From: Nesterenkonia salmonea
GTDB lineage: Bacteria; Actinomycetota; Actinomycetes; Actinomycetales; Micrococcaceae
Assembly (NCBI RefSeq): GCF_005771525.1
Contig: NZ_VAVZ01000036.1
Span: 239-38,626, forward strand
Direction of reading: 5' to 3'
Length of the DNA: 38,388 nucleotides
Made by a program: the position numbers and the translations under genes
The notes under the pieces: model-generated
Told to the model about the DNA's origin: nothing
What the model saw: only the letters and a program-made list of their open reading frames with translations
Databases searched by the model: none
Shown here: piece by piece, positions 11,636 through 21,322 of the stretch
How the letters are laid out: each line of letters begins with the position of its first letter
Position numbering within the stretch: the first letter of the stretch is position 1

Positions 11636-12099
11636 TCAGCGATATCCTGACCACCTTCGGGGTCTTTGGCAATCACCATGATGGTGTCATCGCCGGCGAT
11701 GGTGCCCAGAATCGACTTCGACGCCGAATGATCCACCGCGCTGGCCAGGAACTGCGCGGCCCCTGGCGGGGTACGCAACACCACGAGGTTTGCACTGGCT
11801 TCTGCGGAGACCAATAGGTCCCTGCACAGCGAGGCCAGCTTAGCGGTAGTGGTCTCCGCAATATCCGCCTGGAACTCGCGATCGTGGCCCTCCGCAGGCA
11901 CAGCGTAGATCAGTCCACCATCCCCGGTGCGCACCCGGGCTGCGCCGATCTCCACCAAGTCACGGGACAGTGTGCCCTGGGTGACCTTCACGCCCTCGGC
12001 AGCGAGGTCCCGGGCAAGTTCAGCCTGCGACTTGATCGACGACCGAGAGATGAGCTCCCGGATCTTGGCGTGACGAGCCGTCTTTGTGGTCGGGGTCAT
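11602..12099 (-). CDS. argR: Arginine repressor ArgR
   Basis: Arginine-responsive repressor of arg genes. The N-terminal winged helix has SQAELARDLAAEGVKVTQGT (24-43) with the recognition segment TQGTLSRDL (40-48), and the C-terminal oligomerisation/arginine-binding domain has GTIAGDDTIMVIA (about 134-146). Length 165 aa is standard. I chose ATG 12099, whose ATGA overlaps the argF stop by 4 bp; the 23-residue upstream extension lies in argF and is not conserved-looking. It is the last gene of argC-J-B-D-F-R and so is probably autoregulated through the argC operator. Its 3' end overlaps the convergent flavoprotein gene by 34 bp. Confidence 0.96.
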   Translation of the reverse strand: MTPTTKTARHAKIRELISRSSIKSQAELARDLAAEGVKVTQGTLSRDLVEIGAARVRTGDGGLIYAVPAEGHDREFQADIAETTTAKLASLCRDLLVSAEASANLVVLRTPPGAAQFLASAVDHSASKSILGTIAGDDTIMVIAKDPEGGQDIADYFTALAESRG

Positions 12100-13070
12100 G
12101 CGCTCTGCGCCTGGCGCACCATGCGGACAGTCTCCTCGTCGGCCAGACCGGACTCCACGAGCAGCCAAGCAATAAGCGCCTTCTGGACGTGAAGCCGGTT
12201 TTCAGCCTCGTCCCACACCACCGACTGAGGGCCATCGATCACCTCGGAGGTGATCTCGACCCCCCGGTAGGCCGGCAGACAGTGAAGCACCACGGCGTCG
12301 TCGTTGGCTTTGGCCATGGCCTCCGCGTTGAGCTGATACCTGCCAAAGATCTCCCCGCGCTGGGCCTCCTCCTGCTCCTGCCCCATGGAGACCCACGTGT
12401 CCGTGGCGACCACATGAGCATTCTCCAACGCTTCACGAGTATCCGAGGTCACCGTGACCTTACCGCCGGTCACGGTGGCGCGCTCCTGGGCGGTCTTGAT
12501 GATCTCCACAGCGGGTAGATGGCCTTCCGGTCCGGCGATCCGAACGTCCATTCCGGCATTGACGCCCGCTAGCAAATAGGAATTGGCCATGTTGTTCGCC
12601 GCATCACCCATATAGGCCAATGCCTTGCCCTGGAGCCCGCCGAGGTGGTCACGCACGGTCAGCAGGTCAGCGAGCAGCTGGCAGGGGTGGTAGTCGTCTG
12701 AGAGCGAGTTGATGACTGGGACACGGGAATGCTGGGCCATCTCCTCCAGGTCAGCTTGGGCGTATGTGCGCCACACAATGAGGCTCACCTGCCGATCCAG
12801 CACCCGTGCAGTATCCGAGATGGACTCCTTATGCCCCAATTGCGCCTCACCCGGATTGATCACCAGCGGATTGCCGCCAAGAGCCGCGATCCCTGCGCTG
12901 AAGGAAACGCGCGTCCGAGTGGAGGTCTTGTCGAAGATCACCGCTGCGGTCTGAGGCCCACCAAGGGCCTTGACGGCGTAAGGGTGGTCGCGCATCCACT
13001 GCGCCAGGTTAAGTACTTGGTCCAGTTCCTCAGGGCTGAGGTCCAGGTCATTGAGAAAGTGTCTAGTCAT
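12096..13070 (-). CDS. argF: Ornithine carbamoyltransferase
   Basis: Makes citrulline from ornithine and carbamoyl phosphate. The carbamoyl-phosphate loop STRTR is at 50-54, HPCQ at 128-131, the ornithine-binding region around D224 and SMGQE (228-232), and the catalytic HCLPAYRG at 263-270. Length 324 aa, intact. The start overlaps the argD stop by 4 bp and its own stop overlaps argR by 4 bp, so it is translated as part of the tightly coupled arg operon. Confidence 0.97.
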   Translation of the reverse strand: MTRHFLNDLDLSPEELDQVLNLAQWMRDHPYAVKALGGPQTAAVIFDKTSTRTRVSFSAGIAALGGNPLVINPGEAQLGHKESISDTARVLDRQVSLIVWRTYAQADLEEMAQHSRVPVINSLSDDYHPCQLLADLLTVRDHLGGLQGKALAYMGDAANNMANSYLLAGVNAGMDVRIAGPEGHLPAVEIIKTAQERATVTGGKVTVTSDTREALENAHVVATDTWVSMGQEQEEAQRGEIFGRYQLNAEAMAKANDDAVVLHCLPAYRGVEITSEVIDGPQSVVWDEAENRLHVQKALIAWLLVESGLADEETVRMVRQAQSA

Positions 13071-14356
13071 TGGTTCCTCGTTCTCGCATCGGTGAATGCA
13101 GCCCGCAGGCGCTCCAATGCCTCATCGGCCTCTGCCAGCGAGAGGTTCAGTGGAGGGGCTAGCCGCAGGGTGGTCTCTCCGGTGGCGTTGATGATCAGGC
13201 CGTGGCGCTCCCGGGCGGTGGCCACCAGGTCCTTGGCAGGAGCTTCCACACCGGCAACGGGGATAAGATCTACTCCGATGTGCAGCCCGAACTGACGCAC
13301 CTGACTCACCTGGGGCAGCTCCCGCAGCGCCGCGGCGAGATGCTCTCCTACGGTGTTCACATGGGATAGCAGCCCGCCGGATTCGATCGCGTGCAGTGTC
13401 GCCAGTGCTGCGGCAGTGGCAGGTGGGTTCCCCCCAAAGGTGGTGCCGTGCTGGCCTGCACCCATGAGGGCGCTCACCGGCTCGCTGAAGGAGAGCAGCG
13501 CTCCGATCGGAAACCCTGAACCCAGGCCCTTGGCCAAAGTCATCAGGTCAGGTACGACGCCGCCAACAGCTTGGTAGCGGAACCACTGGCCTGTGCGCCC
13601 CACCCCTGTCTGGACCTCATCGAGCACCATGAGGGCATCCGAACTGTGGGTGAGTTCACGTGCGCGCTGCAGATACGCGTTGTCTAGGGGCAGCACGCCG
13701 GCTTCGCCCTGGATGGGCTCAAGGAAAATACCAGCCACGTCCGCGTGCTCGAACGCTTTCTCCAGGGCGTCGATGTCATTGAAGGGCAGGAACCCCACCC
13801 CACCGATCAGATCCCCGAAGGGTTCCCTGTAGGCAGGCTTATGGGTGAGCGACAAGGCCCCTGTGGTCCGGCCGTGGAAGCTGCCCTCAAGGGCTAGGAT
13901 GCGCTGTTTTCCGGTCGTTTTGCGGTGCCGCAGGACTGCCTTCAAGGCGGCCTCATTGGCCTCGGATCCGGAATTTGCGAAGAACACGCTGGAGCCGGCT
14001 GGAGCCTTCGCCAGGCTCAGCAGCTTCTCCGCCAGGGCTACTTGAGTCGGCGAGGTGAAGAGGTTTGAAATATGACCCAATGTGGCCTGCTGAGAGCTGA
14101 TCACGGAGGAGATCAGCGGGTGAGCATGCCCCAGGGCATTGACTGCAATACCGCCCAGGAGGTCCAGGTACTCCCCACCCTCGGCATCCCAGACTCGTGC
14201 TCCCGAGCCGCGCACCAGTACAGCTTGAGGGGTGCCGAAAACTCCGGTGAGCGAGCTCTGATACCGGTCCAACAGCTCCGCGCTGGTGGCCGCACCGGTC
14301 TGATGCTGTTCAGCGAGGGCAACCGACGTGAGGGAGGCGTCGTCGTACTGGCTCAT
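13067..14356 (-). CDS. argD: Acetylornithine aminotransferase
   Basis: PLP-dependent class III aminotransferase that converts N-acetylglutamate semialdehyde to N-acetylornithine. Visible features: [15 protein letters not shown] (125-139), which binds the cofactor phosphate, [12 protein letters not shown] (245-256) with the pyridine-contacting Asp, and [14 protein letters not shown] with Schiff-base Lys276. Length 429 aa, normal. It overlaps argB and argF by 4 bp on each side. The same family can act on succinyl-diaminopimelate in lysine synthesis; here the arg context settles the main role. Confidence 0.96.
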   Translation of the reverse strand: MSQYDDASLTSVALAEQHQTGAATSAELLDRYQSSLTGVFGTPQAVLVRGSGARVWDAEGGEYLDLLGGIAVNALGHAHPLISSVISSQQATLGHISNLFTSPTQVALAEKLLSLAKAPAGSSVFFANSGSEANEAALKAVLRHRKTTGKQRILALEGSFHGRTTGALSLTHKPAYREPFGDLIGGVGFLPFNDIDALEKAFEHADVAGIFLEPIQGEAGVLPLDNAYLQRARELTHSSDALMVLDEVQTGVGRTGQWFRYQAVGGVVPDLMTLAKGLGSGFPIGALLSFSEPVSALMGAGQHGTTFGGNPPATAAALATLHAIESGGLLSHVNTVGEHLAAALRELPQVSQVRQFGLHIGVDLIPVAGVEAPAKDLVATARERHGLIINATGETTLRLAPPLNLSLAEADEALERLRAAFTDARTRNQ

Positions 14357-15294
14357 AGCGTGTCCTCATCAGGGACAACTTGGGTGCCCACACCAGCAGA
14401 AGTGACGATCTCCAACAGCATCGAATGCGGTTGCCGGCCATCGACGATATGCGCCCGGGGCACTCCGGAATCCACAGCGGCCAGGGCGGCAGCCATTTTG
14501 GGGATCATGCCGGATTGGAGGTTTGGAAGCATGGCGCGTAGGTCGGCGGCCGAAAGCGATGAGATCAGCGAAGACTTATCCGGCCAGTTCGCGTAGAGAC
14601 CTTCGACGTCAGTGAGCATCACCAGTTTGGAGGCGCCGAGGGCGGACGCCACAGCTCCGGCGGCCAGATCAGCGTTGATGTTGAGGACCTCCCCTGTGGG
14701 GTTGCCTTCAGAATCGAATTCGGGGGCGATGGTGGAGATGACGGGGATGCGCCCGGCGTCCAGAATGTCCTGGACTGCCTCAGGGTTAACGCCGGTGACT
14801 TCTCCCACCAGACCCAAGTCGGTCTCGACGCCGTCGATCTCGACGGTCTTCCGCCGGGCTTGGAGCAACGCTGCATCCTCCCCCGACAGGCCCACAGCGT
14901 AGGGTCCGTGAGAGTTGATGAGGCCGATCAGTTCGCGTGAGACCTGCCCGGTGAGCACCATGCGGACAACATCCATGGCCTCGGCTGTGGTTACTCGGTG
15001 GCCGCCGCGGAACTCGGACTTGATCCCGAGTGCCTCCAGCATGGCGTTTATCTGTGGGCCGCCACCGTGCACCACCACCGGGTCGACTCCCACATGGCGG
15101 AGAAACACGACGTCTTCGGCGAACGCGCGGCGAAGTTGGTCGTTGACCATCGCATTGCCGCCGTACTTGATGACAATGGTGGACCCGGCGAACTTCTGGA
15201 TCCAGGGTAGCGCTTCGACCAGCACCTCCGCCTTGTCAGCAGCGGCGGAGAGAGTGGATTCATCGCGTGGGAGCACGGTGGGGTTTTCAGTCAT
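14353..15294 (-). CDS. argB: Acetylglutamate kinase
   Basis: Phosphorylates N-acetylglutamate, usually the arginine-feedback-inhibited step in organisms with ArgJ recycling. The amino-acid-kinase fold is marked by the ATP-phosphate-binding IKYGGNAM near the N terminus (about 43-50), [10 protein letters not shown] (substrate loop) and [28 protein letters not shown]. Length 313 aa. The N-terminal helix [19 protein letters not shown] is of the type that forms the hexamer contact in arginine-sensitive enzymes. 4-bp overlaps with argJ and argD. Confidence 0.97.
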   Translation of the reverse strand: MTENPTVLPRDESTLSAAADKAEVLVEALPWIQKFAGSTIVIKYGGNAMVNDQLRRAFAEDVVFLRHVGVDPVVVHGGGPQINAMLEALGIKSEFRGGHRVTTAEAMDVVRMVLTGQVSRELIGLINSHGPYAVGLSGEDAALLQARRKTVEIDGVETDLGLVGEVTGVNPEAVQDILDAGRIPVISTIAPEFDSEGNPTGEVLNINADLAAGAVASALGASKLVMLTDVEGLYANWPDKSSLISSLSAADLRAMLPNLQSGMIPKMAAALAAVDSGVPRAHIVDGRQPHSMLLEIVTSAGVGTQVVPDEDTL

Positions 15295-16472
15295 GTGGAG
15301 TATGCGCTGTTCTCGTGGACGTAATCATGGGTGAGGTCGTTGGTGAGGATGGTGGCCTCCGACTCTCCGGCGTTGAGGTTGATGAGCACCCGGACGGTGC
15401 GTTCTGAGAGGTCCACCAGTGACCGGTCTTCACCGATTCCTCCGCCGAGGCAGATCCAGACACCGTTGACGGCAACATCAACCCGGTTCGGGTCGAACTC
15501 CACCTCTGTGGTGCCCACCGCTGAGAGGATGCGTCCCCAGTTTGGGTCCTGGCCAAAGATGGCTGTCTTGAACAGGTTGGACCGTGCCACAGCGCGTGAG
15601 ACAGTCTCCGCATCTTCCTCTGTGGGCGCGTTGATGGTCTGCACCTCGATGGTGTGGGCAGCCCCCTCGGCGTCGTCGATGAGTTGGCGGGCCAGGTCCC
15701 TGCACACGGTGGTGAGTGCCTGCTGGAAATCCTCGAGGTCCACCCGGGTATTTTCGGCCTCTGGGTGCGCTCCGGAGGCCATGGCGATGACCGTGTCATT
15801 GGTCGACATGCACCCATCGGAGTCAGCCCGGTTGAAGCTGAGGCGGACGGCCTCGCGCAGTGCGGCGTCCAGGTCCGTCTGGGAGATGACCGCATCGGTT
15901 GTGATGACCGCGAGCATCGTTGCCATCCCGGGTGCAAGCATGCCCGCACCTTTGGCCATGCCTCCCACAGTGAACCGTTCGGCGCTGAGGCTTGCGACCT
16001 TATAGTGCGAATCGGTGGTCATAATGGCTTCAGCTGCGGCGATGCCGCTTTCGGCCTCTGGGGACAGCGCGGCAACAGCCTCATCCACTCCGGGAAGCAG
16101 AGCCTCCATGTTCAGGCGCTCCCCGATCAGTCCAGTGGAGCACACCGCGACATCGGTGGCGGAGACATCGGAGCCGGCAGCGTTCAGTGACGCGGCAAGC
16201 CGCTCAGCGGTGGCGTGAGTGTCCTGAAAGCCCTCCGGACCCGTACATGCGTTGGCGCCACCAGAGTTGAGTATGACGGCGTCGGCTCGGCCGTCACTGA
16301 TGACTTGCCTAGACCACAGCACGGGAGCGGCAGCGAAGCTGTTGGTGGTGAAGACTGCGGCAACCTGCCTGCTGGGCCCGCTGTTGACCACCAGCGCCAG
16401 GTCCCGGCCGGTGCTCTTCAGGCCCGCGGTGACACCCGCGGCGGAGAATCCTTCGGCTGCGGTAACGCTCAT
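15291..16472 (-). CDS. argJ: Bifunctional ornithine acetyltransferase / N-acetylglutamate synthase
   Basis: Transfers the acetyl group from acetylornithine to glutamate, giving the cyclic acetyl pathway; bifunctional forms also use acetyl-CoA. The precursor self-cleaves before the nucleophilic Thr: here MAT at 183-185 in [15 protein letters not shown] gives Thr185. The motif [12 protein letters not shown] (70-81) forms the oxyanion region. Length 393 aa. Whether it has the acetyl-CoA activity cannot be read from sequence; no argA is seen in this window. 4-bp overlaps with argC and argB. Confidence 0.96.
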   Translation of the reverse strand: MSVTAAEGFSAAGVTAGLKSTGRDLALVVNSGPSRQVAAVFTTNSFAAAPVLWSRQVISDGRADAVILNSGGANACTGPEGFQDTHATAERLAASLNAAGSDVSATDVAVCSTGLIGERLNMEALLPGVDEAVAALSPEAESGIAAAEAIMTTDSHYKVASLSAERFTVGGMAKGAGMLAPGMATMLAVITTDAVISQTDLDAALREAVRLSFNRADSDGCMSTNDTVIAMASGAHPEAENTRVDLEDFQQALTTVCRDLARQLIDDAEGAAHTIEVQTINAPTEEDAETVSRAVARSNLFKTAIFGQDPNWGRILSAVGTTEVEFDPNRVDVAVNGVWICLGGGIGEDRSLVDLSERTVRVLINLNAGESEATILTNDLTHDYVHENSAYST

Positions 16473-17500
16473 GGTGCTGCTCCGATCATGGTCAATCCGG
16501 TGGTCTCTTCCAGCCCGAGGGCAAGGTTCATGGACTGCACTGCTCCCCCGGCGGTGCCTTTGGTGAGGTTGTCTGAGGCTGAGACAACGACCACGCGACC
16601 TGCCCTGGCATCCAGGGCGAGCTGAAGGGTGACATGGTTGGTTCCGAGTACCTGTTTAGTGGCTGGCCACTGCCCTTCTGGCAGCAGATGCACGAACGGC
16701 TCCTGGGAGTACTGTTCCGCATATGCTTCACGCAGTTGGGCTTCGGTGACCCCTGCGGTGACCCGCGCGGTGGAGGTGGCCAAGATTCCCCGAGCCATCG
16801 GAGCCAGGGTCGGGGTGAAGGAAATCTGGACGGGTTGGTCGGCGACCCAGCTGAGCCCCTGCTCGATTTCCGGGGTGTGCCGGTGGACACCCCCGACTCC
16901 ATATGGGCTCATTCCACCCATGACTTCGCTGCCCAGCAGGTGTGGCTTCAGAGATTTACCGGCCCCCGATGTGCCTGTGGCGGCCACCACGACGACGTCC
17001 CTAGGCTCCACGAGGCCGGCAGCGAACGCCGGTGCCAGCCCCAGCAGGATCGTGGTGGGGTAGCAGCCCGGCACGGCGATGCGCCGGGAGCCTTCCAGCT
17101 TTACTCGCTGACCCGGCAGCTCAGGCAACCCATAGGGCCATGTCCCTTGGTGCGCGGAGGCATAAAACTGCTCCCAGTCAGAGGACGACTCCAAACGGTG
17201 GTCGGCGGCGGCGTCGATCACGAGTACGTCATCGCCGAGCTGAGCGGCCAGCTCACCAGAGGCTCCGTGCGGCAGTGCTAGGAAGACCACATCGTGTCCG
17301 GAGAGGTTCGCTGCGGTGGTGTCAGTCAACACTCGGTCGGCCAGCGGATGCAGATGCGGCTGCAGCTCCCCCAGACGCTGGCCAGCGTTGGAGTGGGCCG
17401 TGACAGCACCGATTTCGACCTCTGGGTGGTGGGCCAGAAGCCGCAACACCTCCCCGCCGGCGTATCCGGAAGCGCCTGAAACCGCGGCTGTGAAAGTCAT
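16469..17500 (-). CDS. argC: N-acetyl-gamma-glutamyl-phosphate reductase
   Basis: NADPH-dependent reduction of acetylglutamyl phosphate, the first gene of the arg operon. The N-terminal Rossmann motif [15 protein letters not shown] is at 8-22, and the catalytic cysteine is in VPGCYPTT (C146). Length 343 aa, as expected. I chose ATG 17500, which has AGGA eight bases upstream and gives the family-like [19 protein letters not shown] 17509 is three codons earlier. The promoter and ARG-box-like sequence are immediately upstream. Confidence 0.96.
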   Translation of the reverse strand: MTFTAAVSGASGYAGGEVLRLLAHHPEVEIGAVTAHSNAGQRLGELQPHLHPLADRVLTDTTAANLSGHDVVFLALPHGASGELAAQLGDDVLVIDAAADHRLESSSDWEQFYASAHQGTWPYGLPELPGQRVKLEGSRRIAVPGCYPTTILLGLAPAFAAGLVEPRDVVVVAATGTSGAGKSLKPHLLGSEVMGGMSPYGVGGVHRHTPEIEQGLSWVADQPVQISFTPTLAPMARGILATSTARVTAGVTEAQLREAYAEQYSQEPFVHLLPEGQWPATKQVLGTNHVTLQLALDARAGRVVVVSASDNLTKGTAGGAVQSMNLALGLEETTGLTMIGAAP

Positions 17501-17518
17501 GAACCTCATCCTATGCGA

Positions 17519-17548
17519 TTTTATGCAGGTATATCAATATTTATGCAA
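17519..17548 (-). promoter_or_regulatory. argC promoter overlapped by ARG-box operator
   Basis: The minus strand has -35 TTGCAT (17543-17548), a 17-base spacer and -10 CATAAA (17520-17525). The spacer and -35 form an ARG-box-like TGCATAAATATTGATA (17532-17547), and a second half-matching TATACCTGCATAAA follows. ArgR binding here would block RNA polymerase directly. Confidence 0.75.
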
Positions 17549-17655
17549 TGCGAGCTGGCGTTCCGCTGAAGACCTACGCTCCGGTACCCTCGGGGAGTGA
17601 GTGGGCCGGCTCTCTGGCCCAGCCCACATCTGATGAGACGGGAAGCGAGCGAATA

Positions 17656-18660
17656 ATGACCGAATCGACAATGTTCGAAGAAGACCTCCCTGACGCGGCC
17701 AAGGTAACTCGCGCCCGCGAGGCCGGCGGCTCCGATGTCTTGGAGACCGTTGAAGTCGAAGCCCCCACTCCGGGGCCAGGTCAGCTGCTGGTCAAAACGG
17801 CCGCAGCGGGCGTGAACTTCATTGAGACCTATCAGCGCTCCGGTGTCTACCCGGTGGAGTACCCGTTTGTGCCCGGCGCAGAGGGTGCCGGTGAAGTGGT
17901 CGGTCTCGGCGAGAACGTGGAGAGCTTCAGCACCGGCCAGCGGATCGCCACCGCGGAAGCCTCCGGCACCTACGCAACACACTTCCTCGTGGACGCAGCC
18001 AAGGCTGTTCTTGTCCCGCAGGAGGTATCCGATGAGCAGGCCGCAGCCCTTCCCCTGCAGGGTGTGACCGCGCACTACCTGATGAACTCCACCTACCGAG
18101 TCTCCCCCGGGGAAACGGTTCTGACCCATGCAGGTGCCGGCGGTGTAGGCCAGATCCTCACTCAGCTGCTGAAGGCCCGGGGTGCCCGGGTGATCACCAC
18201 TACCTCGACTCCGGAGAAGGCGAAGATCGCGGAAGCTGCCGGGGCTGACTATGTGCTGGAGTACCAGGGCTTCGCCGAGAAGGTACGCCAGATCACCAAT
18301 GGCGAAGGCGTCTCGGTGGTCTATGACGGCGTGGGGAAAGATACATTCGTCGGGTCATTGGATTCCCTGGCGGTCCGCGGGACTATGGTCCTCTTCGGCG
18401 GTGCATCCGGACAGGTTCCGCCTTATGACCTGCAGGACCTCAACAAGCGCGGCGGGCTCTACATCACTCGGCCGTCCGTGCCGTGGTATCTGCGCAATGC
18501 AGAGGAGCGCACCTGGAGGTTCACCGAACTGTTCGGCGCACTGACCTCAGGGGACCTCAAGCTCGACATCGGCGGCACCTACCCTCTCGAAGAGGCGGGC
18601 CGCGCCCATGACGACCTCGAAGGGCGCCGAACCACCGGTAAACTCCTGCTGGTGCCGTAA
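17656..18660 (+). CDS. NADPH:quinone oxidoreductase (zeta-crystallin-like, MDR superfamily)
   Basis: Medium-chain dehydrogenase/reductase without the zinc ligands. The N-terminal GroES-like domain has AAGVNFIETYQRSGVYPVEYPFVPGAEGAG, the quinone-reductase signature, and the Rossmann motif HAGAGGVGQILTQLLK follows. Length 334 aa from ATG 17656 (MTESTMF), chosen because of the purine-rich GGAAG ten bases upstream and the family-like N terminus; the open frame back to 17548 runs into the argC promoter. It reduces quinones or enones with NADPH, probably as detoxification. Monocistronic, followed by a strong terminator. Confidence 0.92.
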   Translation: MTESTMFEEDLPDAAKVTRAREAGGSDVLETVEVEAPTPGPGQLLVKTAAAGVNFIETYQRSGVYPVEYPFVPGAEGAGEVVGLGENVESFSTGQRIATAEASGTYATHFLVDAAKAVLVPQEVSDEQAAALPLQGVTAHYLMNSTYRVSPGETVLTHAGAGGVGQILTQLLKARGARVITTTSTPEKAKIAEAAGADYVLEYQGFAEKVRQITNGEGVSVVYDGVGKDTFVGSLDSLAVRGTMVLFGGASGQVPPYDLQDLNKRGGLYITRPSVPWYLRNAEERTWRFTELFGALTSGDLKLDIGGTYPLEEAGRAHDDLEGRRTTGKLLLVP

Positions 18661-18691
18661 CAACAATCCTGGGGCCGTATCTGCTACCGAT

Positions 18692-18759
18692 AATCAGGGG
18701 GCTGTTGGGAAATCAGTGTGCTCGAGGCACCTGACTTCTCAACAGCCCCCTGATTTTTT
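18692..18759 (+). terminator. Long intrinsic terminator between the quinone reductase gene and pheT
   Basis: AATCAGGGGGCTGTTG (18692-18707) pairs perfectly with CAACAGCCCCCTGATT (18740-18755) over 16 bp. An inner hairpin is possible in the insert (TCAG...CTGA and GTG...CAC arms), and a T-run follows to 18759. It ends the plus-strand gene and lies 18 bases after pheT's stop on the other strand, so it may act in both directions. Confidence 0.9.
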
Positions 18760-18776
18760 CGGCGCTCCTTGATGTC

Positions 18777-21317
18777 TCAGCCGCGTTGAAGGGCTCCGTG
18801 CCGCTCGCCGGTGAGAGCCACCGCATCCGAACGAGCAGCTGAGGCTTCTTCCGCCGTCAGGGTCCGGTCGGCTGCGCGGAAACGCAGAGCAAACGCCATG
18901 GACTTCTTCCCTTCACCGATGCCTTCGCCTGAGTAGACGTCGAAGAGCTCAACACTCTCCAGCAGATCCCCGGCGCCCTCAGTCAGGGTCTGGCGGAGCT
19001 CCCCGGCCGTGACCGCCTCGTCAACGATCAGTGCCACGTCTTGTGTGGTCGGCGGGAAGGTGGAGATGGGCTCAGCGATGGTTTGTCCCGTTGCGGCCGC
19101 GATCAGAGTGCCGAGATCGAGCTCCATCACACTGGTGCGCGCAGGCAGGTCCTGCTGCTCCGCGACCTTGGGGTGCAGTTCCCCTGCGTATCCGACCAGC
19201 TCGCCCTTCAGCTGCAGCTGTGCTGTCCGGCCCGGGTGGAATGCTTGATGTTCGCCCTGAAGGACGTCGAGTTCGACCCCCAGCAGCTGCGCCACCTTCC
19301 GAGCAGCCTCCACCGCATCGGCCCAGTCGCGGGCGCGGCCGGGCCCACCGACGTTGTCCACCGGCTCCTGCCCCGAGACGGCCACCGCCAGGTGCAGCGG
19401 CTGATGGGGAATGCCCGCCCGAAGCTCCTCAATGACATCATCGCCGGGGTAGAATCCCAGACCTGGGATCTCCTCACTGCCCATCTTCCCGTCCGGCCGG
19501 AAGACTGACCCGGCCTCAAAAAGCGCCACGTCAGTGAAGCCGCGGGAGACGTTCCGGCGCAGGGAATCGAGGATGCCGGGCAGCAGTGTAGTGCGAAGCG
19601 TGGGGAACTGGCTGGCGATAGGGTTGGCCAGCCGCACCATTGGCAGCTCCTCAGCACCGTTCGCACGGCCGAAGAGCTGGTTCGCCTCCACAGAGTAGAA
19701 CGGGTACGTGAGCACCTCAGTGAAACCGGCAGCGGCAAGTCCGGTGAACACCGTACGACGACGCTGCTGCGCCTCAGTCAGGCCCCGGCCAGCAGGTGCC
19801 ACAGGCAGCCTCGAAGGAATGGTGTCATAGCCCACCAGTCGGGCGATTTCCTCGACAAGAGATTCCGGGATTGTCAGGTCAGGCCGCCAACTGGGCGGTG
19901 TGACACTCAGCATTCCGTTGTCCTGGGCCTGGATCGCGCAGCCCACCGCAGTCAGCGCTTCGGTGACTTGCTGAGCACCATAGGGAACACCGACGATGCG
20001 CTCCGGCAGGCTGGGGTCAAGAGCAATCGTCTCCGGAGTGATGGGGTCACCCACATGGGTCACTTCGCCGGTGTCTGTGCCCCCGGCCAGCTGGACCAGC
20101 AGATCCACCGCGCGCTGAGCGGCAGTGGTCGGCAGGAGGGGGTCGACGCCGCGCTCATTGCGCTTGGCGGCCTCCGAGGGCAGTTTGTGCCGACGTCGGG
20201 TCCTGCTCACGGAGATGGGATCGAAGTGTGCGGCTTCTATCAGCACCGTGGAGGTGGCTTCTGACACTTCAGTGCTCGCTCCGCCCATGACGCCAGCGAG
20301 TCCGATCGCGCCGCGGTCATCGGCGATCACGAGGTCTTCGGTGTTGAGCGCACGCTGTTTGTCGTCGAGGGTGGTCAGCTTCTCCCCCGGCGCGGACCTG
20401 CGGACCTGTATGGGGCCGTTGAGTTTTTCCGCGTCGTAGAAATGGAGGGGCTGGCCCAGTTCCCACATCACATAGTTGGAGATGTCCACTGCCAGACTGA
20501 TGGGCCGGATGCCGGCCAGGCGCAGCCGAGCAGCCATCCATGGTGGGGTGGGCGCCGAGGCATCAACCCCAGTGACGGAGCGGGCAACGAAGGTGTCGCA
20601 ACCGGGAATTCCGTAGATGGGGGCGTCGTCGTTGAGGACCACCGGGTGGCCTGGGCTGCCGTCCTGCAGCGGGGTGACCTGGTGAGCCGGGTCCGTAAAG
20701 TCCGTACCTGTGGCGTGGCTGTACTCCCGCGCCACCCCCCGGATGGAGAAGGCATAGCCGCGGTCAGGGGTGACGTTGATCTCTGCTGCGGAATCACTGA
20801 GTCCGAGGAGCTCTAAGGCATCGGTACCGGGTTCGGGGTCCAGGCCAAGTGTGCCGAGCACAAGAATGCCGTCGTGGTCCTCACCGATTCCCAGTTCTTT
20901 GACCGAGGCGATCATTCCTGCGGAAACATGGCCGTAGGTCTTGCGGGCAGCGATGCGAAAATCCCCCGGGAGTACAGATCCGGGGAGCGTTACGACGACT
21001 TTATCGCCGACCTCGAAGTTATCGGCACCGCAGACGACGCCCTGAACCCCTGAAGGATCGATCCCATCCCCTGTGAGGGTCTGAGTGTGACCTTTGGCAA
21101 CGACGCGGACCTGACACCAATTGATGGTCTTGCCGTTGGACTGCGGCTCGGGAGTTTTTTCCAGCACTTCGCCGACCACAATGGGGCCGGAGAGACCGTT
21201 GGTGTGGACTTCCTCTTCCTCAAGTCCTACTCGAACCAGTTCCGCCATCAGGTCCTCGGCGGTCCCATCGGCGGGGAACTGTGTGTACTCACGGATCCAA
21301 GACAGCGGGATGCGCAT
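18777..21317 (-). CDS. pheT: Phenylalanine--tRNA ligase beta subunit
   Basis: Large subunit of the alpha2-beta2 PheRS. The N terminus MRIPLSWIREYT leads into the EMAP/tRNA-binding domain (about 40-150). The B3/B4 editing region and the B5 domain follow in the middle, and the FDX-anticodon-binding domain ends the protein (PISTFPPTTQDVALIVDE ... SMAFALRFRAADRTLTAEE). From ATG 21317 it is 846 aa, normal. GGAGG lies 10 bases upstream, inside the end of pheS; the in-frame extension back to 21512 overlaps pheS and is not PheT-like. Five bases separate pheS and pheT. Confidence 0.97.
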   Translation of the reverse strand: MRIPLSWIREYTQFPADGTAEDLMAELVRVGLEEEEVHTNGLSGPIVVGEVLEKTPEPQSNGKTINWCQVRVVAKGHTQTLTGDGIDPSGVQGVVCGADNFEVGDKVVVTLPGSVLPGDFRIAARKTYGHVSAGMIASVKELGIGEDHDGILVLGTLGLDPEPGTDALELLGLSDSAAEINVTPDRGYAFSIRGVAREYSHATGTDFTDPAHQVTPLQDGSPGHPVVLNDDAPIYGIPGCDTFVARSVTGVDASAPTPPWMAARLRLAGIRPISLAVDISNYVMWELGQPLHFYDAEKLNGPIQVRRSAPGEKLTTLDDKQRALNTEDLVIADDRGAIGLAGVMGGASTEVSEATSTVLIEAAHFDPISVSRTRRRHKLPSEAAKRNERGVDPLLPTTAAQRAVDLLVQLAGGTDTGEVTHVGDPITPETIALDPSLPERIVGVPYGAQQVTEALTAVGCAIQAQDNGMLSVTPPSWRPDLTIPESLVEEIARLVGYDTIPSRLPVAPAGRGLTEAQQRRRTVFTGLAAAGFTEVLTYPFYSVEANQLFGRANGAEELPMVRLANPIASQFPTLRTTLLPGILDSLRRNVSRGFTDVALFEAGSVFRPDGKMGSEEIPGLGFYPGDDVIEELRAGIPHQPLHLAVAVSGQEPVDNVGGPGRARDWADAVEAARKVAQLLGVELDVLQGEHQAFHPGRTAQLQLKGELVGYAGELHPKVAEQQDLPARTSVMELDLGTLIAAATGQTIAEPISTFPPTTQDVALIVDEAVTAGELRQTLTEGAGDLLESVELFDVYSGEGIGEGKKSMAFALRFRAADRTLTAEEASAARSDAVALTGERHGALQRG

Positions 21318-21322
21318 ACGGC

